A DNA stretch of 12,042 nucleotides from Candidatus Elarobacter sp. (GCA_030150085.1 JASLGJ010000111.1:1-12042), one strand, 5' to 3'; counted from the first letter of the stretch, positions 1-8,284 are shown. The notes: generated from the sequence alone by a model not told the origin. Numbers and translations are program-made.

Positions 1-1
1 G

Positions 2-283
2 GTCACCCTGCGCGCCGACGGCTCGTTCAGCGTGATCGACGGCGACGAGCCGGTCGCGCTGGCCAAGGGCCAGAGCCGCACGCTCGCGGGCGGCGAGACG
101 GTCAGCGCCAACCAGGACGGCTCGCTGACCGTCACCGCCCACGCTGCGAACGGCGGCTCGATCGCCACCACCCTGCGCGCGACCGGCGGCCACGTCGACG
201 TCACCGCCCACGCCCACGACCTCGCCCTGGGCGGCGACATCGTGAACCACGGCGTCGCTGCGCCGTGGGCAGCTCGCGCGTAG
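2..283 (+). CDS. C-terminal part of an unrecognised Gly/Thr/Ala-rich beta-type protein (5' partial)
   Basis: An open frame runs from the window edge to a TAG stop at 281-283, giving 93 residues; the start lies upstream of the window. The first in-frame ATG is at 32, but the preceding ten codons read through and have the same character, so I treat the gene as truncated by the window. The sequence alternates Gly, Thr, Ser, Ala and Val with Asp/Asn turns (GGSIATTLRATGGHVDVTAH), as in beta-rich, often surface or secreted, proteins. It has no Cys, no membrane helix and no catalytic motif that I recognise. The last ten residues become Ala/Pro/Arg-rich. The gene converges on the radical SAM gene, with a hairpin between the two stops. 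I cannot assign a family. Confidence 0.6.
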   Translation, partial: VTLRADGSFSVIDGDEPVALAKGQSRTLAGGETVSANQDGSLTVTAHAANGGSIATTLRATGGHVDVTAHAHDLALGGDIVNHGVAAPWAARA

Positions 284-296
284 CGCGAACGCGAAC

Positions 297-317
297 GATT
301 CGGACGAAGTCCGAATC
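297..317. terminator. Perfect 9-bp stem-loop between convergent genes, possible bidirectional terminator
   Basis: GATTCGGAC (297-305) and GTCCGAATC (309-317) are perfect inverted arms around a GAA loop. The element fills the 36-bp gap between the plus-strand stop at 283 and the minus-strand stop at 320-322. Neither strand has a T-tract after the stem, so it is not a textbook intrinsic terminator. It could still stop or stabilise both transcripts. The symmetry is seen directly; the function is inferred from its position. Confidence 0.5.
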
Positions 318-319
318 CG

Positions 320-1531
320 CTAGTGGGTGTGAGTGAAGTTGCCGAGCGGAATGCCGAGGCGCTCGATGCGCAGCAGCGCTTCGCGCATGCCGAGCGGTTC
401 GGCGGGGCGGCCGACGGAGGCGAAGTAGCGCTCGGGGTCGATGTTGAGCGTGCGGGTCTGCACCAGCGCGACGCGGTGCGCGCCCAGGAAGCGCTCGAGC
501 GTTTCGACCTCGGCCCGCTCGTCGGTCACCCCCGGGTGGGTGAGGTAGTTGAGCGACACCCGCAGGCCGCGCGCGACGGCCAGTGCGACCGACTCGAGCA
601 CGTCGTCGAGGTCGTAGCCGGTCGGGCGGTAGTACGCCGCGTAGACGTCCTTGCGGAACGAGTTGAGGCTGATCCGCACCGCCTGCAGCCCGGCGTCGAT
701 CAGGCGTGCGAGCGATTTGGGCAGCGAGCCGTTGGTGTTGAGGTTGATGGTGCCGTTGGGGCGCTGGGCGCGGATGCGCTCGATGGCGCGCTCGATCGCC
801 GTCACGCGCAGCAGCGGCTCGCCCTCGCAGCCCTGGCCGAACGAGACGATCCCCGCGGGCACGCGCTCCAGGTGGTGGACGGCGATGCGCGCGACCGCCT
901 CGGCGTCCGGCTCGTACGCGATGCGCGCCTGCGGCGAGGGCAGCCCGGCGTCGGGGGCGAGCTCGGAGATGCAGCCCACGCAGGCCGCGTTGCACTTGGG
1001 CGAGACCGGCAGCGCCGCCTCGCCCCGCTCCAGGAACACGTTCTGGGCGGTGAAGCAGCCGTACTCGCGCGAGCAGAGCGCGACTTGGGCCAGGGTTTGG
1101 TTCGCCGGGTCTTGGGCCGTGCGCCGGTCGATCGCGCGCTCCAGCTCGCCGGGCCCGAAGTAGCGCGGGGTCCAGTCCTCGCTCTCGTCGGTGCGCATGG
1201 CGGCGACGTGCAGCTCGTCGTCGACCACCGCGGCGAAGGTGTAGCCGAACAGCGGCAGCGCGGGCGCGTCGGGCCGGCTGCGGTAGGCCGGCAGCAGCAG
1301 GCGGGTGTAGCCGGCCGGGAGCAGCGCGGCCAGCGCCGTGCGGCGCCCGCCGGGCTTGCCGCCGTGCAGCAGCGGCGCGCGCCCGGGCAGCATGGTCGTA
1401 ACCGTGCCGGGCGGGGCGGGGATCAGCTCCTCGCGCAGCGCGGCGCGCTCGATCCCGCCGTCGGCCAGCGGCGTGCGCGTCTCGTCGAAGAAGATCCGGC
1501 CCCGCGCGTCGGTATAGGCCAGCCCGGTCAC
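320..1531 (-). CDS. Radical SAM domain protein of unknown substrate
   Basis: The product has 403 residues. The radical SAM signature is at C180-x3-C184-x2-C187 (SPKCNAACVGCISE), the three cysteines that would hold the SAM-binding 4Fe-4S cluster. It is followed by FGQGCEGEPL (231-240), the glycine-rich SAM-contact stretch, and by NLNTNGS (263-269), a typical barrel strand. The N-terminal ~150 residues are outside the radical SAM core and I do not recognise them. A further pair, C153 and C159 (CSREYGC), lies just before the core and could bind metal. I chose the GTG at 1531 because its first bases overlap the dapF stop (GTGA), which suggests translational coupling; the open frame extends further upstream to 1744 only inside dapF. 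It is the last gene of hfq-dapF-radical SAM. The radical SAM fold is confident; the reaction is unknown. Confidence 0.87.
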   Translation of the reverse strand: MTGLAYTDARGRIFFDETRTPLADGGIERAALREELIPAPPGTVTTMLPGRAPLLHGGKPGGRRTALAALLPAGYTRLLLPAYRSRPDAPALPLFGYTFAAVVDDELHVAAMRTDESEDWTPRYFGPGELERAIDRRTAQDPANQTLAQVALCSREYGCFTAQNVFLERGEAALPVSPKCNAACVGCISELAPDAGLPSPQARIAYEPDAEAVARIAVHHLERVPAGIVSFGQGCEGEPLLRVTAIERAIERIRAQRPNGTINLNTNGSLPKSLARLIDAGLQAVRISLNSFRKDVYAAYYRPTGYDLDDVLESVALAVARGLRVSLNYLTHPGVTDERAEVETLERFLGAHRVALVQTRTLNIDPERYFASVGRPAEPLGMREALLRIERLGIPLGNFTHTH

Positions 1532-2304
1532 GGCAGGACCCGTTCGTACTCCCGCACGGCGTCGCCGACGAGGGTCGCCCGGCCGCCGGGCGCCCAGGAC
1601 AGCTCGAGCACGCCGCCGGGGACGTGCAGCTCGACCGGCGAGACGGCCTCGCCGGCGGCGATCAGCACCGCCGCGACCGCGACCGCGCCGGTTCCGCAGG
1701 CCAGCGTGGCGCCCGCGCCGCGCTCCCAGTGGCGCACCCGCCACACCTCGCCGTCGCGCTGCACGAAGTGGACGTTCGTCCCCGCGGGATAGCGCGGGTC
1801 GCGCTCGATGCGCGCGCCGGTGACCGGCAGGTCGATCGCGGCGACATCGGGGACGCGGATCACGACGTGCGGGTTGCCCAGATCGACCGGGGTCGCGCTG
1901 AAGCCGGCGACCTTGTGCGGCGCGCCGATGCGCGGCTCGCCCATCTCGACCGCCACCCGGTAGGTCTCGCCGCGCGCGATCACGCGCGTGCCGATCGGCC
2001 CGGCCAGCGTCTCGAGCGTGGCGCTGGAGCGACCGTCGTGCTCGTCGAGGTAGCGCCCGACGCAGCGCATGCCGTTACCGCACATCTCGGCCTCGCTGCC
2101 GTCGGCGTTGACGATCCGCATCCGCAGGTCGTACGCGTCCGACGGCCCGAGCAGCAGCACGCCGTCGGTGCCCGCGCCCGCGCTCGCGTCGCACGCGCGC
2201 CGGGCGAACGCGACCGGGTCGGCCAGCGGCGCGAGCCGCTCGTCGACGATGAAGAACGTGTTGCCGGCGCCGTTCATGCGCACGACGGGAACGCCCGCGC
2301 TCAC
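1528..2304 (-). CDS. dapF: Diaminopimelate epimerase DapF
   Basis: DapF interconverts LL- and meso-diaminopimelate in the cytoplasm, the step before lysine and the source of the peptidoglycan cross-linking amino acid. The product has 258 residues, slightly short for the family (about 270-280). The two catalytic thiols are present: C75 in NADGSEAEMCGNGMR and C203 in ERGAGATLACGTGA, both in the usual contexts. The N-terminal substrate segment MNGAGN is at 10-15. The GTG start at 2304 overlaps the hfq stop (GTGA); an ATG at 2277 would start exactly at MNGAGN and remove the first beta strand, so the GTG is preferred. Its own TGA overlaps the GTG of the radical SAM gene. Lysine regulation is not visible; expression probably follows hfq. 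Confidence 0.95.
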   Translation of the reverse strand: MSAGVPVVRMNGAGNTFFIVDERLAPLADPVAFARRACDASAGAGTDGVLLLGPSDAYDLRMRIVNADGSEAEMCGNGMRCVGRYLDEHDGRSSATLETLAGPIGTRVIARGETYRVAVEMGEPRIGAPHKVAGFSATPVDLGNPHVVIRVPDVAAIDLPVTGARIERDPRYPAGTNVHFVQRDGEVWRVRHWERGAGATLACGTGAVAVAAVLIAAGEAVSPVELHVPGGVLELSWAPGGRATLVGDAVREYERVLP

Positions 2305-2558
2305 GAGGCGGCCGCCTCGCTCTCCTCGGGCACCAGCGGGGCGACCAGCGCGCCCATCGGCGAGATCGTCGAGACGGCGTGCTTGTAGATCAGGTGCGCC
2401 TTCTTCTCGAACTCCAGCACGATCGTGAACGGGTCGAAGCCCTTCACGACGCCGCGGAGCTGGAAGCCGTTGACGAGGTAGATCGTGACGGGGACCGCCT
2501 GGCGCTTCACCTCGGCCAGATAGGCGTCTTGGAGCGGCTGCGGGCGAGGGATGGCCAT
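2301..2558 (-). CDS. hfq: RNA chaperone Hfq
   Basis: Hfq forms a hexameric Sm-like ring that pairs small RNAs with mRNAs. The product has 85 residues. Sm1 is intact (VTIYLVNGFQLRGVVKGFDPF, in two parts at about 24-44), and Sm2 contains the proximal-face Y58-K59-H60 triad in LIYKHAVSTISP. Q10-D11 correspond to the proximal-pocket Q8-D9 of E. coli Hfq. The lateral-rim patch reads KRQA (18-21), less basic than the RRER of E. coli. The tail after residue 68 is short, with an acidic end (PEESEAAAS). The start ATG at 2558 is supported by GGAAG 8 nt upstream (+ strand 2567-2571). The stop shares four bases with the dapF start. hfq lies downstream of mutL-miaA as in many bacteria, but here an opposing GNAT gene intervenes. 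Confidence 0.95.
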   Translation of the reverse strand: MAIPRPQPLQDAYLAEVKRQAVPVTIYLVNGFQLRGVVKGFDPFTIVLEFEKKAHLIYKHAVSTISPMGALVAPLVPEESEAAAS

Positions 2559-2566
2559 CCCCGCTA

Positions 2567-2571
2567 CTTCC
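2567..2571 (-). promoter_or_regulatory. Ribosome binding site of hfq
   Basis: On the minus strand GGAAG sits 8 nt before the hfq ATG at 2558. The open frame continues far upstream with other possible starts (to 3770, through the GNAT and miaA region), so this site and the family length fix the start. Confidence 0.6.
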
Positions 2572-2638
2572 AGCCCGCGCGCGCCCGCGCCTCGGCGCCG
2601 ACGAGGAACGGCCCGGCGCCGCGCGATACCAGCGAAGC

Positions 2639-3193
2639 ATGCAAGGACTCGTCCGCGGCGGTTCGGCCGGCGTTCCGGTGATCGAGACGGCGCGCCTGCG
2701 CCTGCGCGCGCACCGCGCCGCCGACCTCGACGCCTGCGCGGCCATGTGGGCCGATCCGGCGGTGACGCGCTACATCGGCGGCAAGCCGGCCACGCGCCAA
2801 GAGTCGTGGACCAAGCTGCTGCGCTATGCCGGCATGTGGGCGCTGCTGGGCTACGGGTACTGGGCGCTGGAGGAGCGCGCGACGGGCCGCTTCGCCGGCG
2901 AGCTCGGCTTCGCCGACTTCGAGCGCGGCCTCGCCGCGCTGGACGCTCCCGAGATCGGCTGGGCGCTCGCCTCGCACGCGCACGGCAACGGCTACGCGAC
3001 CGAGGCCGTGCGGGCGGCGGTGGCCTGGGCCGACGGCGCGTTCGCCCCGCCGGCGCGCACGGTCTGCATGATCGCCCCTGCCAACGTGGCCTCGATCCGC
3101 GTGGCGGAGAAGTGCGGCTACCGCGAGTTCGCCCGCGCCGACTTCCAGGGCGACACGATCCTGTTCGAGCGGAGCGCCGGCGGCTCGGCGTAG
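2639..3193 (+). CDS. GNAT family N-acetyltransferase (RimJ/RimL-like)
   Basis: The product has 184 residues. The family opening IETARLRLRAH is at 15-25. The acetyl-CoA-binding motif A is EIGWALASHAHGNGYATEA (105-123), in which HAHGNGYA supplies the pyrophosphate-binding loop. Motif B is PANVASIRVAEKCGY (147-161), with the conserved N149 and S152. This is the layout of RimJ/RimL-type acetyltransferases, which modify protein N-termini or small amines; the substrate cannot be read from the sequence. The ATG at 2639 has no clear Shine-Dalgarno; a GTG at 2678 (VIETARL) is a credible alternative start. The gene is divergent from hfq (80 bp apart) and convergent with miaA (6 bp between stops), so it sits inverted inside an otherwise minus-strand cluster. 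Confidence 0.88.
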   Translation: MQGLVRGGSAGVPVIETARLRLRAHRAADLDACAAMWADPAVTRYIGGKPATRQESWTKLLRYAGMWALLGYGYWALEERATGRFAGELGFADFERGLAALDAPEIGWALASHAHGNGYATEAVRAAVAWADGAFAPPARTVCMIAPANVASIRVAEKCGYREFARADFQGDTILFERSAGGSA

Positions 3194-3199
3194 CCGCCG

Positions 3200-4230
3200 C
3201 TACGACCAGCCCGGCAGCTCGCGCGCCCGCTCGCAAGCGGCGGCGAGCGCATTGTCGGCTTCGATGCGGACCAGGTCCGGTTCGGTGCGGAACCAGGTCG
3301 CCTGGCGCTTGGCGTAGCGGCGCGTGTTGCGGACCAGGTGCGCGCGCAGTTCGGCCGCGGTGGAAAAGCCGGCCAGGTACGCCAGCGCCTCGCGGTAGCC
3401 GACCGCGTCCGCGGCCACGGCGTCCGCGCCGATGCGCTCGGCCTCGTCCGGCAAGCCGGCGGCGAGCATCGCCTCGACGCGCGCGGCGATGCGCGCCTGC
3501 AGTACGTCCGGCGCGACGTCGAGGTAGAGCTTGCGGTACGGCATGCCGCGCGCGCGCAAGCTGTCGCGCGGCCGTGCGACGGCATCGGAGGCGTCGTTCG
3601 CCGGTGCGGCCGAGTTCACGACGTCTGCCGGAGCGGTCGAGTTCGCGGCGTTCGTCCGCGCGGCCGCGGCGTCGCGCTCGGCCAGGGCGATCTCCAGCGC
3701 GCGGGTGACCCGGTAGGCGTCGCCGGGCGGGACGGCCGCGGCGCGGGCGGGGGCGAGCGCGCGCAGCCATTCGGCCAGGACTTGCGTCGGGTGGAGGCGC
3801 GCTTCGCGGGCCAGGCGCTCGCGCAGCGCTTCGTCGCGGACGGGGGAGAGCGCCACGTCGCCGGCCAGCGCGCGCACGTAGAAGCCGGTTCCGCCCACGA
3901 CCAGCGCGCGCCGGCCGCGGGCGTGGATCGCCTCGATCGCGGCCAGGGCGTCGCGCACGAAGCGCGCCGCGGAGTAGCGCTCGCGCGGGTCGAGGAAGTC
4001 CACCAGGTGGTGCGGGACGCGGGCGCGGTCGGCCGCGCTCGGTGCGGCGGTGCCGATCGGCATGCCGCGGTAGATCTGGCGCGAGTCCGCGCCGACGATC
4101 TCGGCCCCGAAGCGTTCCGCCAGCTCGAGCGCGAGCGCGCTCTTGCCCGAGGCGGTCTGCCCGGTGAGGATCAGCACGCCGGGCGTCCCGTGCTCGAGCG
4201 TCTCGGGCGCGGGCGTTTCGCGCGCCGCCG

Positions 4231-4234
<4 letters not shown>
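3200..4234 (-). CDS. miaA: tRNA dimethylallyltransferase MiaA
   Basis: MiaA transfers dimethylallyl from DMAPP to A37 of tRNAs that read codons starting with U, the first step of (ms2)i6A37 formation. The product has 344 residues against about 300-316 for most MiaA proteins. The P-loop GQTASGKS is at 25-32, DSRQIYRGMPIGTAAP at 50-65, GGTGFYVRAL at 114-123, GYREAL at 279-284 and the tRNA-contacting RYAKRQATWFR at 306-316. The extra length is an Ala/Asn/Pro/Asp-rich insert at about 188-222 with 9-residue repeats (NSTAPADVV, NSAAPANDA), described separately. The GTG start at 4234 overlaps the mutL stop (GTGA). The open frame extends upstream to 5392 only as a shadow of mutL. Its stop is 6 bp from that of the opposing GNAT gene. 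Confidence 0.95.
3595..3675. repeat. 27-bp imperfect tandem repeat inside miaA
   Basis: Two clear 27-bp units (3595-3621 and 3622-3648) agree at most positions; both run cgtYYgccggWgcggYcgagttc plus four bases. A third, more degenerate unit follows at 3649-3675. The period is a multiple of three, so the frame is kept; on the minus strand the units encode NSTAPADVV/NSAAPANDA-like nonapeptides within MiaA. Confidence 0.65.
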
Positions 4235-5900
<1,666 letters not shown>

Positions 5901-5904
<4 letters not shown>

Positions 5905-6266
5905 GCCGCGATCAGCTCGATGCGGTTGCCGAACGGGTCGGTCGTGAACGCGCGCCGCACCCCGGGGACGTCGGCGTTCTCCTTCACCTCGTAGCCGGCG
6001 GCGCGCAGGCGCGCCAGCAGCGCGTCGAGGTCGGCGCAGCGCAGGCCGGGGTGCGCTTTCGCCGAGGGCCGGAAATCCGGCTCGACCCCGAGGTGCAGCT
6101 GCAGCGCGCCGCTGGCGAACCAGGCCCCGCCGCGCTGGGCCATGTCGGCCGGCTTGGGCAGCTCGGTCATCCCACAGGCCTGGACGTAGAAGGCGCGCGC
6201 GTCGGCCTCGCGCCCGGGCGGCATGGCGAGCTGGACGTGGTCGAAGGCGACGAACGGAGCTGACAC
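5901..6266 (-). CDS. VOC superfamily (glyoxalase/bleomycin-resistance-like) protein
   Basis: The product has 121 residues, one VOC module of two beta-alpha-beta-beta-beta repeats. The first repeat begins FDHVQLAMPPG (8-18); the second ends DPFGNRIELIA (110-120). H10, H58 (LQLHLG) and E117 lie where metal ligands of glyoxalase-I-like enzymes are found, so a metal-dependent lyase, dioxygenase or isomerase activity is possible; the substrate is unknown. The start is GTG at 6266 with a purine-rich AAGGGGG shortly upstream. The stop overlaps the mutL start by four bases, so mutL translation probably depends on this frame. Its job in a repair operon is not evident. Confidence 0.85.
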
Positions 6267-6292
6267 CCCGCCCCCTTCGACGCCCGGGGCGC

Positions 6293-6324
6293 CGGGGCTA
6301 GCCGGTCCGCTCGGGGCTATCCGG
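6293..6324. repeat. 13-bp direct repeat in the Uma2-VOC gap
   Basis: CGGGGCTAGCCGG (6293-6305) and CGGGGCTATCCGG (6312-6324) differ at one position, 19 bp apart. The second copy spans the Uma2 stop codon (CTA at 6317-6319 on the plus strand). The first contains the 8-bp palindrome GGCTAGCC. The 50-bp gap has no stem followed by a T-run, so read-through from Uma2 into the VOC gene is likely. Confidence 0.4.
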
Positions 6325-6913
6325 GCGGCGGCAAGATGTCGGAGACCGGAATCGGCGCGTCGGGGAACGCGGCGGGCGCGACGCGGTCGCCGCGCTTGGC
6401 GCGGATGCGCCGGGCGTAGTCCTCGCCCGCCGGCTCGGTGAACACGTCGACCACGTTCAGCGTGAGGTCGACGATCCAGACCTCGCTGATGCCGGCGCGC
6501 GCGTACGCCCGCAGCTTCGGCCCGCGGTCGATGGCGCGCATGCTGTCGGTGACCTCGACCACGAGCAGCGCGTCCGTCGTGATGGGCAGGCTCTTGCCGT
6601 ACCGCGCGAGCGGCGGGCGCAGCAGCACCACGTCGGGTTGCGGCTCCGATGCCGGCCCGATGCGGACCGGACTCTGCACGTCGATCACCGCGCGTCCCTG
6701 GAACGTCCCGGCGAAGAGATTGGCGAGAGCACGCACCGAGAAGGCGTGCGCGGGACCGATCGGCGGCATCGTGATCAGCACGCCGTCGAGCAGCTCGACG
6801 CGTTCGTCGGGGGCGAAGATGCCGGCTTCGCCCATACGATGGTATTGGTCGACGCTGATGCGGCGCAGCGGGAGTTGGAGCGTTTCCTCGATTGCGGTAG
6901 CCATATCACTCAT
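6317..6913 (-). CDS. Uma2 family (DUF820, PD-(D/E)xK nuclease-fold) protein
   Basis: The product has 198 residues. The Uma2 core is visible in order: E40 in ERVELLDGVLITMPP, D94 in EPQPDVVLL, E120 in LLVVEVTDS and K133 in GPKLRAYARAGISEVWIVD. These match the acidic/lysine set of the PD-(D/E)xK nuclease fold, so catalysis is possible. The family is widespread and multicopy in cyanobacteria and other phyla, and its function is mostly unknown. The ATG at 6913 is chosen because GGAGGT (+ strand 6924-6929) lies 10 nt upstream; the GTG at 6925 falls inside that site, and the ATG at 6904 is too far from it. The 105-bp leader holds an unusual repeat array. No partner antitoxin gene is adjacent. Confidence 0.88.
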   Translation of the reverse strand: MSDMATAIEETLQLPLRRISVDQYHRMGEAGIFAPDERVELLDGVLITMPPIGPAHAFSVRALANLFAGTFQGRAVIDVQSPVRIGPASEPQPDVVLLRPPLARYGKSLPITTDALLVVEVTDSMRAIDRGPKLRAYARAGISEVWIVDLTLNVVDVFTEPAGEDYARRIRAKRGDRVAPAAFPDAPIPVSDILPPPG

Positions 6914-6923
6914 CGACTCTGGC

Positions 6924-6929
6924 ACCTCC
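6924..6929 (-). promoter_or_regulatory. Strong Shine-Dalgarno of the Uma2 gene
   Basis: GGAGGT on the minus strand, 10 nt before the ATG at 6913. It excludes the longer GTG start at 6925, which it overlaps. Confidence 0.65.
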
Positions 6930-6930
6930 G

Positions 6931-7026
6931 CGTTGCCGCTTCGTTACCGCGTGATGGCCGTTCCTGGATCGTCGCATCGGCGGAACGGCTACCTCACTGC
7001 GCGAGCGGAACGTCTACCTCACCGCG
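6931..7026. repeat. Array of CGTTNCC / GGAACG elements before the Uma2 gene
   Basis: On the plus strand CGTTGCCGC (6931-6939) and CGTTACCGC (6942-6950) are near-identical 9-mers 11 bp apart. GCCGTTCC (6957-6964) and GGAACGGC (6982-6989) form a perfect inverted repeat. The second arm belongs to a 21-bp direct repeat: 6981-7001 and 7006-7026 are 19/21 identical with a 25-bp period, the downstream copy covering the stop codon of the channel gene. This looks like an operator array for the Uma2 promoter, but no -35/-10 pair is convincing. The repeats are seen; the function is inferred. Confidence 0.5.
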
Positions 7027-8215
7027 GTTGCGTGGGCGGCGCGGTGTAGCCGTCCGCGACCGCGCCCCGGATCGCGCCGCCGTTCGCCGCCGTGTTCTCC
7101 AATGCGCGCGAGACGCCGTCGCCCTCGCCCTTGTCGTCCAAGTTCATGTCGCTGGGAGCTTCGACGCGGGCGCGGGGGAAGGCGGCGGGCTGGCGGTCGC
7201 GGATGTAGGCGACGATCTGCTCGCGGGCGTAGCAGCGCAGGTCCCACAGCTCGGCGGAGTTGCGCGCGCTGACCAGGCAGCGGATCTGCAGCGCGCGCTC
7301 CGTCGCGTCGGTGACCTGCACGTTCTGGGTCTGCTCGTCCCACAGCGGCGACCGGGCGAGGATGCGCGGCAGCTCGGCGCGCAGGCCCTCGACGTCGAAC
7401 GTCCAGTCGGTGAACAGGTACACCTCGCCGACCAGGTTGGCGGTGCGGCGGGTCCAGTTCTCGAACGGCGTGTCGATGAAGTAGGTCAGCGGGAGCACCA
7501 TGCGGCGCAGGTCCCACAGCCGCACGACCACGTAGGTGCTGTGGATCTCCTCGATCCGCCCGAACTGCTTCTCGACCACCACCACGTCGTCGATGCGGAT
7601 CGGCTGGGTGAGCGCGAGCTGCACGCCCGCGACCAGGTTCTCGAACAGCGGCCGGGCCGCGATCCCGATCGCGATCCCGGCCACCCCGGCCGAGGCGAGC
7701 AGCGTCGTGCCCAGCGTGCGGATCGAGGGGAAGGTCATCAGGATCGAACCCAGCGCGACCAGGGCCACGATGCTGATGCCGACCCGGGTGAAGATCGCGA
7801 CGCGCGTGCCGAGCTGGCGCGCCAGCAGGTTGTCGTCGACGTCGATCCGGTGGCGCGCGACGGTGATGTCGCCCCACAGCCGGATCGTCGCGATGACGGC
7901 GCCGGCGAGCGCCACGATCGTCGCGATCCCGGTCAGGTGGATGATCGACTTGGTCCAGGCCGGGGGCACGTCGAGGTTGGGCAGCGCCACCAGCACCGCC
8001 AGCAGCGGGAGGATGTAGCGCGACGAGCGGCGCGTCTGGCGGACGACGGCGCTGGCGAAGGCGTTGCCGTGGCGCTCCGACCAGCGCTCGAACAGCCAGT
8101 AGACGACACGGTGGACGACCAGGCCCACGCCTACCGCGAGCACGATCCAGACCACCGTGGTGATGGCGTCGAGCTGGTTATGGCTCAGCACGAACGTGCG
8201 GTGCAAGTCCATCAC
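7019..8215 (-). CDS. MscS family mechanosensitive ion channel protein
   Basis: The product has 398 residues. Hydrophobic helices are at about 17-42, 67-80, 89-112 and 139-161, followed by the Ala/Gly-rich pore helix 168-186 (TLLASAGVAGIAIGIAARPL). The family's post-pore signature comes next: FENLVAGVQLALTQPIRIDD (191-210), leading into the Sm-like beta domain (VVVVEKQFGRIEEI). The C-terminal vestibule domain runs to about 345 and is followed by a polar disordered tail. Such channels open under membrane tension and release solutes after osmotic downshift. The start is GTG at 8215 or ATG at 8212; no good ribosome site is near either, and a dyad (8214-8230) overlaps the start. The gene lies 69 bp after mutS and has no evident functional tie to repair. 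Confidence 0.9.
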   Translation of the reverse strand: MMDLHRTFVLSHNQLDAITTVVWIVLAVGVGLVVHRVVYWLFERWSERHGNAFASAVVRQTRRSSRYILPLLAVLVALPNLDVPPAWTKSIIHLTGIATIVALAGAVIATIRLWGDITVARHRIDVDDNLLARQLGTRVAIFTRVGISIVALVALGSILMTFPSIRTLGTTLLASAGVAGIAIGIAARPLFENLVAGVQLALTQPIRIDDVVVVEKQFGRIEEIHSTYVVVRLWDLRRMVLPLTYFIDTPFENWTRRTANLVGEVYLFTDWTFDVEGLRAELPRILARSPLWDEQTQNVQVTDATERALQIRCLVSARNSAELWDLRCYAREQIVAYIRDRQPAAFPRARVEAPSDMNLDDKGEGDGVSRALENTAANGGAIRGAVADGYTAPPTQPR

Positions 8216-8230
8216 GGGTGGTATACCCGT
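8214..8230. promoter_or_regulatory. Dyad over the start of the channel gene
   Basis: ACGGGT (8214-8219) and ACCCGT (8225-8230) are perfect inverted arms around GGTAT, and the centre holds the 8-bp palindrome GGTATACC. It overlaps the GTG start codon at 8213-8215. It could be a repressor site or a small hairpin hiding the start. The symmetry is real; the role is inferred. Confidence 0.35.
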
Positions 8231-8254
8231 CCTTGCTCGGTTGCTATTTTCGCC

Positions 8255-8277
8255 TCGCCCGCGGCGCGCGCGGGCGA
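8255..8277. terminator. GC-rich 9-bp stem-loop downstream of mutS
   Basis: TCGCCCGCG (8255-8263) and CGCGGGCGA (8269-8277) are perfect arms around a 5-nt GCGCG loop, 8 bp after the mutS stop. Read from the minus strand it is followed by GGCGAAAATAGC, not a U-tract, so it is at best an atypical terminator or a 3'-end stabiliser between mutS and the channel gene. Confidence 0.4.
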
Positions 8278-8284
8278 ATCTTTC

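Noticed and set aside
323..1792. 489-codon plus-strand open frame opposite the radical SAM gene
   Set aside because: The minus strand carries intact radical SAM motifs; the plus-strand translation has none.
2301..3770. Long N-terminal extensions of the hfq, dapF and miaA frames (to 3770, 2745 and 5392)
   Set aside because: The upstream parts are shadows of neighbouring genes. Family lengths, the hfq ribosome site and the GTGA overlaps fix the starts at 2558, 2304 and 4234.
6317..6913. Uma2 gene as part of a toxin-antitoxin or defence system
   Set aside because: There is no small partner gene, and the neighbours are housekeeping or single-domain genes; family membership alone does not support it.
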